NCBI GenBank assembly: GCA_036245525.1 | Contig: BTPG01000004.1 | Coordinates: 236,260,329 to 236,324,328, forward strand | DNA: 64,000 bases | Reading direction: 5' to 3' | Origin: Semisulcospira habei | Taxonomy: Eukaryota; Mollusca; Gastropoda; Semisulcospiridae | In this document: piece after piece, positions 44,101-55,319 of the stretch | How positions within the stretch are numbered: the stretch's first letter is position 1 | How the letters are laid out: every line of letters begins with the position of its first letter | The notes under the pieces: model-generated | What the model was told of the DNA's origin: nothing | What the model saw: only the letters and a program-made list of their open reading frames with translations | The model's database searches: none | Program-made: the position numbers and the translations under genes

Positions 44101-46710
44101 TGGGGACGGGACATGACCTGTCCAAGCAAAGTTGTGTCTTTAAGATCAAGGCTTCAATACTCACTATGCCAGCATTGTCCAGGACCTCCAGGTTTGTCAC
44201 CTTGCCTTGCAATTTGATGCCCATGAGTGAGCGCAGGGATCTCATGTGGAACGTTCAAGCTGCTTGAGGTGCTTTCTGTACAGCGTCCATGACTCACAGC
44301 CGTAGAGGAGGCTGGGGAGGACTACTGCCTTGTAGACTTTGATCTTAGTGGAGAGCTTGACGTTGTTGTTGTTCTCAACACACGAGTGCGCAGACGACCC
44401 AGGGCTTGGCTGGCTTTGCTGATGCGAGCTGCGATTTCCTTGTCTATAATACTGTCGGAAGAGATGATGCTCCCCATGTACCTGGGCGACAATCTTCAGC
44501 TCGGTGCCTTCAATATACACTTTGGGTGGGGGTGCTCTTGTGCCTGGGGCTGGTTGGTGCAGGACCTCGGTCTTGTTGAGACTGATGGTGAGGGAAAACA
44601 GTCGAGAGGCTTTCGTGAACCTGTTGATGATGGTCTGGAGGTCAGACTCCATGTGCGCCATCAGCGGACAGTCATTGGCAAACAGCGCCTCAAGGATCAA
44701 TCTCTCGATGGTCTTGGTCCTGGCGTTCAATCGACGGAGGTAGAAGAGAGAGCCGTCTAGTCTGTACTTCAGGTACACTCCCTTCTCAAAGTCGCGTACT
44801 GCATGGGTCAGGACACACATGAAGAACAGGTTGAACATCACGGGGGCAAGAACACAACCTTGTTTCACACTATTGGAAATGTCGAAGGGTACGGATGTGT
44901 CGCCGTTTGACTGGACAACTCCCACCATTCCATCATGGAAGAGGCGGATGATGTTGGTGAACTTCCTGGGGCAGCCAAGCTTTGCGAGAATTACCCAAAG
45001 CGCTTCTCTGTTCACGGTGTCGAATGCTTTGGTCAGGTCTATGAAGACGGCGTAGAGGTCCATGTGCTGCTCAATGCATTTTTTCTGCACCTGTCTCACC
45101 TAGAAGACCATGTCGACTGTGCTGCGGCCGGGTCTGAAGCCACACTGAGTCTCTGGAAGTGCTTCCTCAGATACAGAGCTGATCAGGCGGTTGAGGATGA
45201 CTCTCGCGAGGATCTTCCCAGCGATGGACAAGAGTGAGATGTCTCGGTAATTGGCACGGTCTGCTTTGCTGCCCTTGTTCTTAAACAGGGAGACGATTGT
45301 AGCATCTCTGAATTCCTGTGGCATCTTCTCCTCTGCCCAGATGCATGTCAGACTGTTGAGGAAGGCATCAAGGGTCTCAGGTCCAGCTGTTTTGAAGAGC
45401 TCTGCAGGGATGCCGTCCATGCCTGCAGCCTTGCCGGAGCTAGTCTGGTTGATCGCTTTCTTGGGCTCGTCAATGGTGGGCGGGAGGTCAAGGTCATCCA
45501 ATGTCGGCTTTCGAGGAATAATGTCCAGGTCCACGGGGTCGACAGTGGAAGGCAGGTTGAGCAGATTTGAGAAGTGTTCTCTCGTGCGGTCAATGATGCT
45601 GCCTTTGTCCTTCAGCAAGGTGAAGCCATCAGAAGAAATGAGAGGGGTTGTGCTGGGTCTGGCAGGGCCGTAGACAGCTTTAATAGCGCTGAAAAACTCC
45701 TTGGAGTTGTTGGATTCAGCAAAGTGGTGAAGTTCTTTTGCCTTGCTGTCCCACCAGGTGTCCTGCATGTTACGGAGCTCTCTCTGGGCTTTTTTCTGGA
45801 GGTGTTTGAAGCGGTCTTTCTTGGACATGGAGTTGATGTCATTCTGCCACTCGATGAAGGCACTGCTCTTCTGCTCCAGTAGCTTGTTGATCTCTTCATT
45901 GTTCTCATCGAACCAATCCTGGTGTACCATTCTTGGGTCCAAGCACGTCTTTAGCAGACTCCGTCACCATCCCTTTGAACTGGTTCCACATTTTAGTCAG
46001 TGCTCCATGGGCAGTTAGCAGGTCATCAAGATGGGACTGGAAGTTTTTCTTGACGTTCGGACGCTTCAGCTTGGCCAGGTTGAATGAAGGTCGGGTGAGC
46101 TTTGGTCTCTTCATGTGTGCTGGTGCAATGTGCAGTTTAAAGACAGACCGCACCAGCCGATGGTCGGCTCCTCTCATGGCGCTGGTGATTCTGACCTCAC
46201 GAATATCCCGCTGGTGGACAATGACATAGTCTATGAGATGCCACTGCTTGGACCTGGGATGCATCCATGTTGTGTTGTACTTACTAGCCAGCCTGAAGAG
46301 GGTGTTGGTGATGGCGAGTCCATTGTCAGCGCACAATGTCAGCAGCAGCAGGCCATTGCTGTTCATCTTGCCCAGCCCGTGTAGGCCCATCACTCCTTCC
46401 CAGCAGTCACATTCGCGCCCAACTCGAGCATTGAAGTCACCAAGCACGATGAATTTGTTACTTGCAGAGTGGACTTCAGGAGGGAGTCAAGGCTCTCATA
46501 GAACGCCTCCTTGTCGTCATCGGTGCTGGTGAGTGTCAGAGCATAGGCGCTGATGATAGTGACATGTCGGGTGTGAGAGATGGGGAAACGGAGCTTCATC
46601 ACTCGTTCGCTGATGCCGGTGGGAAGAAAAGGCAGCTGTCGGAGGAGCGTGGTGCGGATGGCGAAGCCAACTCCGTGTATCCTGTCCTCGTTCTCAGCTT
46701 TGCCCTTCCA
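44101..46710 (-). pseudogene. Third LINE: endonuclease (part) and RT
   Basis: From 46710 down: [47 protein letters not shown], a pre-RT region, GMDGIPAELFKTAG, RANYRDISLLSIAGK, FIDLTKAFDTVNREAL, VKQGCVLAPVMFNLF, and FANDCPLMAH in place of FADD. Lesions include a frameshift near 46450, one near 45905, an in-frame TAG at 45100-45102 and another shift near 44243. The architecture is the same as LINE copies 1 and 2, but the sequence is clearly diverged. The Asp-to-Asn change alone would disable the RT. Confidence 0.85.
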
Positions 46711-47232
46711 TTAAACTCCAGTCACTCTCATGCCCCCTCCCTCCCTCCCCTTTCCCCGACTTCCTCTCTCCTTCCCACCAGTGCGCCCCTGTTCTGACAT
46801 CATCGCCCCTCTCGGCCAATTAAGGGCTGGCCAGAGTTCCGGACCAGAACTTGGGCGAGGTTTTGTCAGAACAGCGCGCACCGCTCCCGTTCTGCATCCA
46901 CCCACATGCTCTCACTATCACACCTCAGTCTCACGCTCAACTCCACACTACTTCCTTACACTTATACACTGAACAACACTTTTCTGTCAGTTGGGCAAAA
47001 TAACGGAGGCGTTTTATTTCCTTGACTCTCACTTGTCAAACATGTAAGACAACATCAGTCTAACCCAACCAGTAGGTTTACTGGTTGTTTCCTGCCCAAA
47101 CCTAACGGGAAAACGCCTTTTTTTCACCCAATTGAACCGAAAAAAGGTGTTTTCAAGGTGTCGGTATCTTCTGAATAAGTACGCTTCTGTAGAAATCTTG
47201 AATATTTTGAGGTATTTGGTCTAAGTATGATA

Positions 47233-48144
47233 GGTATGCAGTGCTTTTCCAGTCCCCCAAACACTTCACCACCTCGCCGGGCACCCCACAAGACAGGGCC
47301 CAGGTAGCCCCGCCACGCCGCAAGCTGTGGCTTGTATAAACCCTTCAGCAGCAGAGGTCAGTTCTCACAACCGTTTGTTGAACTCTGCTCCCCGAATGGG
47401 GAAGGCCGGTGCCTTAGGCGGCGCTGGGCCTAGCGCTCTAAACATACTGATCACTGCCGTCACGGGGCACAGAGGGTGACGCAACATGACCGATAACGCG
47501 ACCACTACCACTAGAGATTTTTCGCGTGTCTGAATTGTCTTACTCCACCTAACCAGTATCTTGACACTACTGTTGTCAGAGTCATTCACAACAAAGCAGT
47601 CTCTAGTGAGTTGTTCTCCAGGATCGAAGCCTGCACCCTCTTGGAAAAGATTGGATCGCCGAAGCAGTCCGAAGAACATAACCACAATCGCTGCCCAGAA
47701 GACACAGTCCTTAGAGCTGCACAAATCAAGTTTTTGTTTAATCTGAAGAAGAAGTTGCGGGCTCATCGGCGTCTTGCGGTTAGGAGGGCAGCCTTTTGTT
47801 CGCTCAATTCCCCGCAATGTGCTTTTCACCATAGTCCACGAATCCTGGTATGGGTGCGGTTCCCCTCATTCTAAATGCAAAAGGCGAACAATGATGTTGA
47901 GGTATTGTGCCACGGAGCTGGGCTGAAGTGTCCTGGCCAAAAAGGCCGCGTACTGCACCACTGTTCTCTCACACACCGGTACCGGCTGGATGTTCATTTG
48001 GTCACAAAATATGAGATAAGAGCGCAAGTGAATCTGATATGTTTTCTTGGTGTTGTCGGCAAAAACACTGGCACGATATCCTGCCACCTCCTGCAGTAGC
48101 TGGTGTCTGAGTCTAGACCCGGCACCTAGACAGCACAAAAGCAA
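47233..48144 (-). pseudogene. Tyrosine recombinase of copy C
   Basis: The ORF overlaps the end of the RT gene. The N-terminal part shows NTKKTYQIHLRSYLIFC and VQYAAFLARTLQPSSVAQYL. The catalytic part shows MFFGLLRRSNLF (box I Arg), HSLRRGGATWAL near 47325 (box II), and GDWKSTAYLSYLDQIP with the nucleophile Tyr. Two in-frame TGA stops (after HLE near 47866, after NKRL near 47365) and one frameshift break it. It integrates the circular cDNA by site-specific-type recombination. It retains all boxes, unlike copy A. Confidence 0.75.
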
Positions 48145-49720
48145 GAGCTGACTGTGACATGTGATTCAGAAGGTAGGTGTCAGGCGGTCGGCCCCGGTGC
48201 CAATTCGTTAGCAATTGTCCTAGCATGGGCAGCCGTCCTTCGTGTAGGCGGGAAATAGTATCGGCAAACACATTCACACTGCCAGCCACGTGCATCGCTG
48301 ACACGCTGCAATTCATTCTCACACACTCCCATGCCATCTTCCTCAACAGACTATTGACATAGCGGTCTTTTGAGCGCCCTTTGTTAATGATAGCCTCGGT
48401 CACCGTGCTGTCCGTATGAATGACCACCTGTTTCCCACACCATGAGGGGGCCCGCCACCGGTTGACTGCCTGCACCACCGCACACACCTCTTTATAATTA
48501 ATATGCAAGTCCTTGGCTGCCGGCATGTCTGAAGAGTATAATTCCAATCTCCTTTCCAAAACGCGCCTGCCGCCAGGTTGCATGCATCAACATGGACATG
48601 TTCCTTGCTTTGTGAGTCATAATACACAGTGCCATTAAAAACATGCATGTAAGATAGCCACCACTGTAAGTCTGCATGAAACTCCCGTGAGAGTCTCGCT
48701 TTATGCCTTTGCTGCTGAAGGGGTTTAATCTATCAAGAATCCGCCTGAGAAGAAATTTGCCTTCCTTGACGGCTTGACACGCCCAGTTAAGGGACCCTGC
48801 TAGTGACTGCAAGCTTTGCTTTGTCGCGCGTGTTTTGCCTTGAAAGTGCTGCAAGCGTTTGTGAAGTTGCTGTAGCTTGTCGTCGTCCAATGACAAGGTG
48901 CTTGTGCGGGTGCAGATCTGGATCCCGAGAAAAGTAATGATTTGTGTAGGCCCCACCACCTTAGGCCAGCTAATATTGAACCCTAATCTACGTAAAAGGG
49001 CAATGAGCGTCATCATCATTTGAGTGCATTCCTCTTTGGACTTAGCTGCTATGAAGAAATCGTCAATATACGCTACTATCCCTGTCATGCCGCGCCGTAA
49101 CATACATCTGCGAACTGCCTGCGAGAGTCTATAAAAGTGCAAAGGCCCACATTACTACCAAAGGGTAGTCTACTATCGAACAGGTATGTGGGCTTCTGCT
49201 CGCCCGTAAAAAAATCCATTTTAGGCCTGTGACTTGGTAATTATCTGGATGGATACACACAGATCGGTATGCCGCCTTAAGGTCAACTTTCACGCACCAG
49301 TAGCCGGACTTGGCTAGTCCGCACGCGTCCGCTAGAGTCTGGAATTTTACTGTCTCAGGTACTGAGTAATCGTTCATTGCATGTCCTACAGGCTTGCTGC
49401 CGTCATGTATCAGGCGTATGCTATTGTCGTCTTTTGGGATCGCAGCCAAAGCGCTAATTACGGTTGGTTTTTGAGATGCTACGATATAATGATCTTTGTT
49501 TATCTGATCGATGAGCTCCTTTTCTACCGCTACTCTGTTTTTTAAGGCAGATGTGTGATTTTTCTGCTCTATAGATCTAACAGTCTGATATTTGTCCGTG
49601 ATATAAAACCCATGTTCGGTCCCTTCAAGGAGAAAGTTTTTGTCTTTATCAGAAGCTAATTCGTCTTGTCACACTAAAAGCTTTGAACTAATGGACGCTC
49701 CAGAACCTAACAATTGACAG
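48113..49720 (-). pseudogene. RT-RNase H of YR copy C, frameshifted
   Basis: It is collinear with the intact gene of copy A. Pieces are 49449-49129 (IRLIHDGSKPVGHAMND, KVDLKAAYRSVCIHP), 49142-48498 (GIVAYIDDFFIAAKS) and 48583-48113 (RNase H, HTDSTVTEAIINKG). Breaks lie near 49140 and 48530-48580. YIDD is intact. The N-terminal part (49720-49450) is also recognisable but lacks a usable start. Confidence 0.8.
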
Positions 49721-49840
49721 TTGTATGGACTTAGTGCAGGATAAGGGCTATGGTAAGAAGTGCTACAATGGGTGGGGCCTACCTCGCCTTGTGCAACCTG
49801 CTGCGCTGTGTCCTAGGCTGTCCCGTGTTTGCCACCTGCC

Positions 49841-50824
49841 GCTGCTGCAGGTGTGTCACAATGTTCCCGCGCCGGGTGATCTCTCCCGCAGGTCCAGCTG
49901 GCAGCGTGCGCCGTAGGTGCAGTACCCTCTGTTGTACTGCAGGCACACTTCCCTGCCAGAGGGGCCGATGGGGCGTTGTGCACGCGGTCCGGCCGTCCCT
50001 CCTCCTGTTCTGCGAGCAGGTGAGCCAGCTGGCATCGCCGATTGCTCAGTACAGTCGCGCAGCACCACCGTGGACAGGTGTGGGGTGTCCGTGCCCCACT
50101 GGAATGCTTCGGCCGCTTGCCGCTGACGATACTCATCGTCGAACAGCAGGACACTTTGCCAGGTGTATCTGGCCGCCAGCTCCCCCACCATCGCCGAGTA
50201 CTTGAGGTAGGCGTGCGGCGTGAAACCCGGTGTGGGTTTGTCCATAAGGGCCGCCATAATACGGTTGTTTGCCACTATCCAGTGTGCGGGGGAAACCTTG
50301 GCCAACTTCGGTTTTCTGTTCACCTTTATAGTGACACCACCCCCAAGTGCCACTTCTTCCTCTGCCACTGCTGCTGAAGACAGAAAATCTACTATACGTA
50401 ACGGGGGCCCACCTTTTGCTGCCGCAGTACCCCAGCTACTGTTGCCATTGACGCACAGGCTGTCGCGCAACAGTTCATCCAGTCCGGCACCGCTGTGGTG
50501 TGTACTGTATAGGGCGTCCTGCGAGGTCTGTGACGCTCTACTGCCGCTGTTGTCCGCTACCCCTCTCAGTCCGCCGCACAGTGGGCCGCCGCAGTTGTCC
50601 ACCTGGAATTTGGCCACCACTGCACGGAGCACTGCTCTGTCCCCACGTTTCAGGGCCAGAGCGTCAATGTCTTCATCAGACATTAGCAGTAGTGCTTGCC
50701 TAGAGATGAACTTTTCCCTGATCAGGGCACTCTGCACCTCTTCGTCGAGGCCCCAGTCACTGAAAATATGGTCCATCTCATTATTTTCCAGTAAAGCTTT
50801 CTTTCTCGCTGATTTGGGAGCCAT
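49841..50824 (-). pseudogene. Gag-like gene of YR copy C, finger destroyed
   Basis: The ATG at 50824 follows the same AGCTAGAATTTGAA leader. The SAM-like region (MDHIFSDWGLDEE, MSDEDIDALALKRGDR) and middle are kept. Two short deletions relative to copy A (about 14 and 12 bp, near 49885 and 49860) remove the last Cys/His of the CCCH finger and shift the frame. A small insertion in the middle (SSWGTAAAKGG) keeps the frame. Confidence 0.8.
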
Positions 50825-51187
50825 TTCAAATTCTAGCTTTTGCCTGCGCTGCGGCTGCAGTCTCACCGACCAGAATGACTGGCGTACTTCTCGGTACCAT
50901 TCCCTAGTCACTCCTGTACCGCCCACGCATCTCTTAACTCCCACACACTTTCACACCTCTCATCCTCGCCTACGCACTCACCCCCTCCAGGCTTTCCCAC
51001 CCTCTATCTCTCTCTCTCTCTCTCTCTCAATCTCCATCTCTCATCATAGCATTCCACAGTCGGGAAATTCCCCCGTCTACTCAGTACTTCGGCTACCACC
51101 GGACACCGCCCCCCCCCCCCCCCACGCATTGTCCTCTTTCCCTCCGTTTAAAATATGTCTATCACTCATCCCTCGTCTAAACACCAC

Positions 51188-51480
51188 GAAAAAGGTGTAC
51201 CCACCCTCGGCCAGTTCACAATCGATCCTTCATCAGCAAATCTGGTTTCACTAAGAGCCGCAATGTCGATCTTATATCTCGCCAGCTCCCTGGCTATGAG
51301 GGCTGTTCTTCTGTGCGGTCTCTTCGTCTGATCTCTGTCCAACAGGGTTCGTACGTTCCACGTACCGAGAATAAGTTTCTTTCTTTTTTTCTTTTCGACC
51401 GCATAAAAGCGTTAAACCGCCAGCCGCAGTAAGCTGACTGGTTTGTGTAGGGCAGGCAATGTTTGGAACACCTCAGTTTT
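51188..51480 (-). pseudogene. Third LINE: 5' end of the endonuclease and leader
   Basis: The ATG at 51404 starts a basic stretch and then LILGTWNVRTLLDRDQ, ALIARELARYKIDIAALSE, TRFADEGSI, ending at GYTFF where YR copy C is inserted. The catalytic Glu of the endonuclease (LSETR) is present. About 75 bp of 5' leader follows up to a foldback-family copy at 51490. Confidence 0.8.
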
Positions 51481-51489
51481 CTAGTTCGC

Positions 51490-51802
51490 TCCCTTACTAG
51501 AATTAATTTTTACTAAGAAGTTGAAAGGATACAAAGCTGACTAACGAACTCATCCAATGTATTTATCCAAACTAGCTATATCCAAAATTTCAAGTAAATA
51601 TGACAATGACGGACTCTAATCTGGGTCAACCGACTTCCTACAAACGGTTGTGTATGTCTTAAATGAGACATTCAATTACAATATGCTCAGAGGCTCTCTT
51701 AGCCACCTCTTAAGAAAGTATTTCGCCAAGAGTTTGAAGCTTGTGTGTACAGAAATATCGGAGATTCTCTTGTTTACATACATACTCACATACATACATA
51801 CA

Positions 51803-51836
<34 letters not shown>

Positions 51837-51858
51837 CATACATACATACATACATACA

Positions 51859-51892
<34 letters not shown>

Positions 51893-52060
51893 CATACATA
51901 CATACATACATACGCACATACGGCGCTTCGCACCAAATTTACGTTCAGCAGCGAGGTTAGCGTAACTAGACATGTCGTAAGTTTTATTCTATTATTTATA
52001 TATTTTTATTTTTATTCTATTCTCCCTTCTATTCTATAAATAGAAGGGACTTTAAAAAAA
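51490..52060 (-). mobile_element. Foldback-family copy with (CATA)n
   Basis: It matches the left arm of the 5575-7440 element in reverse: GACTCTAATCTGGGTCAACCG, GGCTCTCTTAGCCACC, CATACGGCGCTTCGC. A CATA array (51780-51915) lies inside. The right edge has CTATAAATAGAAGGGACTT, half of the near-palindrome seen at 31800. Confidence 0.7.
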
Positions 52061-52209
52061 AAAACTTAACAATAATCTTACCTTTGATCTGGCCGCCATT
52101 TTGGATTTAGCTCTGTGTACCCAAATGCTCAACATTTACAGAGGGGCATCATGCAGAATCGAATTCAGCACCCCAAAATCATTCGGAATCAACTCTAACA
52201 TATTACACC
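52061..52209. repeat. Dispersed repeat, as at 31300
   Basis: TTGGATTTAGCTCTGTGTA, TCAACAT and CCAAAATCATTCGGAATCAAC match 31295-31390. In both places the repeat adjoins a foldback-family copy, though on opposite sides. Confidence 0.5.
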
Positions 52210-52880
52210 CCCTGTCGCTGCAAGGTGGGTCCCAGGTATTACAAGACTACTGTACCAACTTCACCGGCTCCCCATCAAAGCTAGGATTGAGTACAAGGTA
52301 GCTACTTTCGCCTTCCCTCATTTCGATGGTACACTGCCTCCCTACCTTTCCAGTATGTTAACTACTTATCAAGCTTCCCGCACCTTACGTTCTAGCTGTG
52401 AAAAACTTTTGAATGTACCGAAAATAAATACAAAGTCATTTGGTAAAAAGGTCCTTTTGTTTCCAGGCCCCAGGCATTTGGAATTCGCTTCCGAAGCACA
52501 TTCGTGATGCCCCCACAGTCATTTCTTTAAAAAGTCAGCTTAGTCAGGGATAAAGCGCCTATTTAATGCGCTTATTATTATTATTAAAACACATCTTTTC
52601 CAAACTCACTACTCTGTCTTACCAAATTCCAGTCTCTTTTCCGTTTCACAATAACATCATGATGACTCTGTGCCAGTTCTTGTTGCGATGGTTGTTTGTG
52701 CTTTGGGTGTGTTTATGTGCTGATAAATTTTTGAATTTGTATTGTAATATTGTATTTTGTGTTGCTGCTGTCTATTGATTTGTGTTTAGTTTGTCACTTT
52801 GATTTGCATTGTACAGCGCTTAGAATCTGCACTGCAGGGAGTTTGCGCTTTATAAATATTATTATTATTAATTAGTATTA
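52210..52880 (+). pseudogene. CR1-like LINE 3' fragment containing a tiny CR1-like tail
   Basis: It codes for the C-terminal RT region (LPPYLSSMLTTYQASRTLRS, INTKSFGKKVLLFPGP) and ends with GCGCTTTATAAATATT and ATT repeats (52845-52876). At 52545-52586 a foreign segment GATAAAGCGCCTATTTAATG with ATT repeats interrupts the coding blocks LKSQL and KTHLF. It looks like only the last 40 bp of another CR1-like element. Confidence 0.7.
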
Positions 52881-52886
52881 TAACTA

Positions 52887-53106
52887 GACCTTCCTCGCCA
52901 GTGACGGCAGATTGTGTTTCACTTGTGACCTCGACCTTCCATGCCAGTGGCGGCAAATTGTGTTTCCCTTGTGACCTCGACCTTCCTCGCCAGTGGCGGC
53001 AAATTGTGTTTCACTTGTGACCGCACCCTTCCCCGCCAGTGGCGGCAGATTGTGTTTCACTTGTGACCGCGACCTTCCCCGCCAGTGGCGGCAAATTGTG
53101 TTTCAT
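52887..53106. repeat. Minisatellite, period about 46 bp, nearly five units
   Basis: Each unit contains GACCTTCCTCGCCAGTG, CGGCAAATTGTG and TTTCACTTGTGACC with a few substitutions. There is no coding sense. Confidence 0.85.
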
Positions 53107-53149
53107 TGGTTAAATCCCTAAAGAGCCCCATCCGTGCAAGGTACATGAG

Positions 53150-53330
53150 TACAAAGTGTCTAACACGTTGAACGTTTAGGGCTGAACGTCTTTTGTCCAC
53201 CACGAAGGTGAAATAGGGTCTGGACAAATTAGACCCAAGCTGGTTTGGATTTAAACCCGGGACCTTTCGGACGAGAGTGGAACGCTCTTCCCTCGCCCTT
53301 CCGCCATTGTGTGTTCCTGAAAGCCATCAT
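53150..53330 (-). mobile_element. tRNA-derived SINE candidate
   Basis: On the minus strand, TGGCGGAAGGGCGAGG resembles a pol III A box region, and GGTCCCGGGTTTAAATCC, about 30 bp on, resembles a B box. Between them AGAGCGTTCCACTCTCGTCC could be an anticodon arm. The downstream body shares GGTGGACAAAAGACGTTCAG with 5390-5420. No clear target duplication was found. Confidence 0.5.
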
Positions 53331-53930
53331 GGCGTCGGGGAGGAGCTGTTAGTATATTCAGTTGTTTCTATGCCGATTTACTTTCAGGTGTAGTGCTAAA
53401 CACTATGGGGAGTTGTCCGAGAGCTGCATAGTCATATCATGTTTGTTTCGTATCGTCAGTAATGTTCACGTGTTATGTTAATTTTCATGTAGGGCCTACT
53501 ATATTTGTGGCGTTTAGTCCTGATGTTCCGGTGGCTTTGTCGTGCTGAGTTATGTGATTGTGTTGTTTGGATCTGATGTTTGTGGTGTAGTAGGATCGTT
53601 TGTGTTGCTGTATTCGAGTGATTTGTTTGTATCGTATGTTACAGATGATTATGTTTTTAATGTTGTTTAGTTTCAATGTTTGCGCGGATGTGTTGTCTGT
53701 CTTGTGGACGTGTGTAGCCGAGTGTTAATGTGTTGTTATGGTGATGTGTGCTGAATGTAACTGGAGTATGTTGATTGCCGTGGTGTGTCATATTCATTTG
53801 TCAGGTTTATTAGTTTAATTACTTTAGTTCATTAGTTTTGTACTTTGTATTACTGACTTGATTATTTTTTTATGAGATTATTCTTAATCTTTCTTTTGTT
53901 TCTTTTCTTTTTCCAGACATTGTTTTTGGT
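53331..53930. other. GT-rich intergenic, nothing recognised
   Basis: It is rich in TGTG on the plus strand with no conserved protein or repeat. The minus frame 53485-53676 is low-complexity. Confidence 0.4.
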
Positions 53931-53932
53931 AG

Positions 53933-54113
<181 letters not shown>

Positions 54114-54663
54114 TCTTCCGTAGTCTTGCCGAACGTTGGGGCACCATTGATGACTTGGCAACCAGCTCCCTCCATTTCTCTCTGTTCTCTGCCTTTCTTA
54201 GCGTATCACCCAGCTTCAGTCCTGTCCACTGTAAGATATTGTCCTCCATCTTTTATTCTGTCTTCCTCTCCTTCGTCCTCCTTCCACAGTGCCTTGCACG
54301 ATTGTTTTGGCAAGCCCTGCTGAACGCGTGATATGCCCATACCACTTCGGTTTTTTTTTTTTTTTTTTTTTTTTTTTCACAATGGCTAATAGGTCTTCAT
54401 AGGGCCCGGTGGCTTGCCTGATTATGTTTCCCACTTCCGAGTTCGTGATGTGATCTCTGTATGAAATACCAAGCAGCCTTTGAAAACATCTCATTTCAGT
54501 GGCTTGTATTCTCTTTTCAAGATCTGCTGTGAGGTTCCATGACTCGCAGGCATACAAGAACACTGAGATAACTAAGGAGCGCATCAGTCTGATCTTGGAG
54601 CAGAGTGTGATGTTTCTGTCCTTCCATATGGTCTTCAATCTTGTCAGTGCTGTTGTTGTCTGG
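54114..54663 (-). pseudogene. LINE 3' fragment, same family as 2076-4075
   Basis: Minus strand blocks TTTALTRLKTIWKDRNITL, KIRLMRSLVISVFLYACES, RCFQRLLGISYRDHITN, QATGPYEDLLAIVKK, WYGHITRSAGLAKTIVQG. A long A run (about 30 bases, 54351-54377) expands the Lys stretch. It is 5'-truncated at about 54663. Confidence 0.8.
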
Positions 54664-54844
54664 TAGACAGTGGTAGATAAACGAAAGTCATTACGACCTC
54701 TTTGTTTGCCTCCCTCCATTTCCAACACTTTTACACCCTGCAACATCCCCTCACCCCTCGCTCCATCACACTAGTCTGACTGGCCAGACCGTCATCCTTC
54801 CCGCCGCGAGATGGCCCTGGTTGTCTGCTCGGCGTTAAACCCTG

Positions 54845-55310
54845 TGGCTGTCGGTGTTACGTGTTGAGTCGTGGTCGTAGTATGATATCACACCAGACGC
54901 ACGCACGTAAGGTTCTTTTAAAGAAACTTCATTCAGCTACAACCCATCACACGTGGCTTAAGGATGTAGACCACACTGGAGTAACAGTTCCAACGATATT
55001 TTAATTCAGCGATGCGATCTCCACACAATGCATTCACAAATGCACCAACACTGATACAATGTCTCCTCTGCCAAATGTCAACGCTTTGACACAATGCGTC
55101 TCTCATGCAATGTACATCATCATACACTGCATAACTCCGTCACTGACAATGAAGCACAATATCTTTCGTAGCTCTCTCAATGTCAATGTGCTTACGATAC
55201 ACTGCAATTCTACAACTGAACAATGTACCGACGCTGTTACATCGCAATTCTACAACTGAACAATGTACACACGTGCTTCCTAGCACGCTCTTTTATAGTG
55301 GTATGCTTTC
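54845..55310 (-). promoter_or_regulatory. LTR/promoter-like repeat (second copy), downstream half
   Basis: Minus strand: CTATAAAAG near 55295, GTACATTGT, AGGAGACATTGTATCAGTGT, AATTAAAATATCGTTGG, ending CACGTAACA near 54860. It parallels 27518-27800 but has an extra local duplication of GTACATTGTTCAGTTGTAG. No coding sequence follows on its downstream side. Confidence 0.55.
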
Positions 55311-55319
55311 CAGAATAAT

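Larger units (their letters stand above)
46711..51187 (-). mobile_element. YR retrotransposon copy C, inserted in the third LINE
   Basis: On the minus strand it begins GTGGTGTTTAGACGAGG (51187) and ends GGAGTTTAA (46711). The LINE endonuclease reads GYTFF up to 51188 and WKGKAEN from 46710, so the element sits exactly between two codons with no duplicated or lost base, as expected for recombinase-mediated integration. It has leader, gag, RT-RNase H, recombinase and region B once each, with no A2-B2 repeat. Confidence 0.85.
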
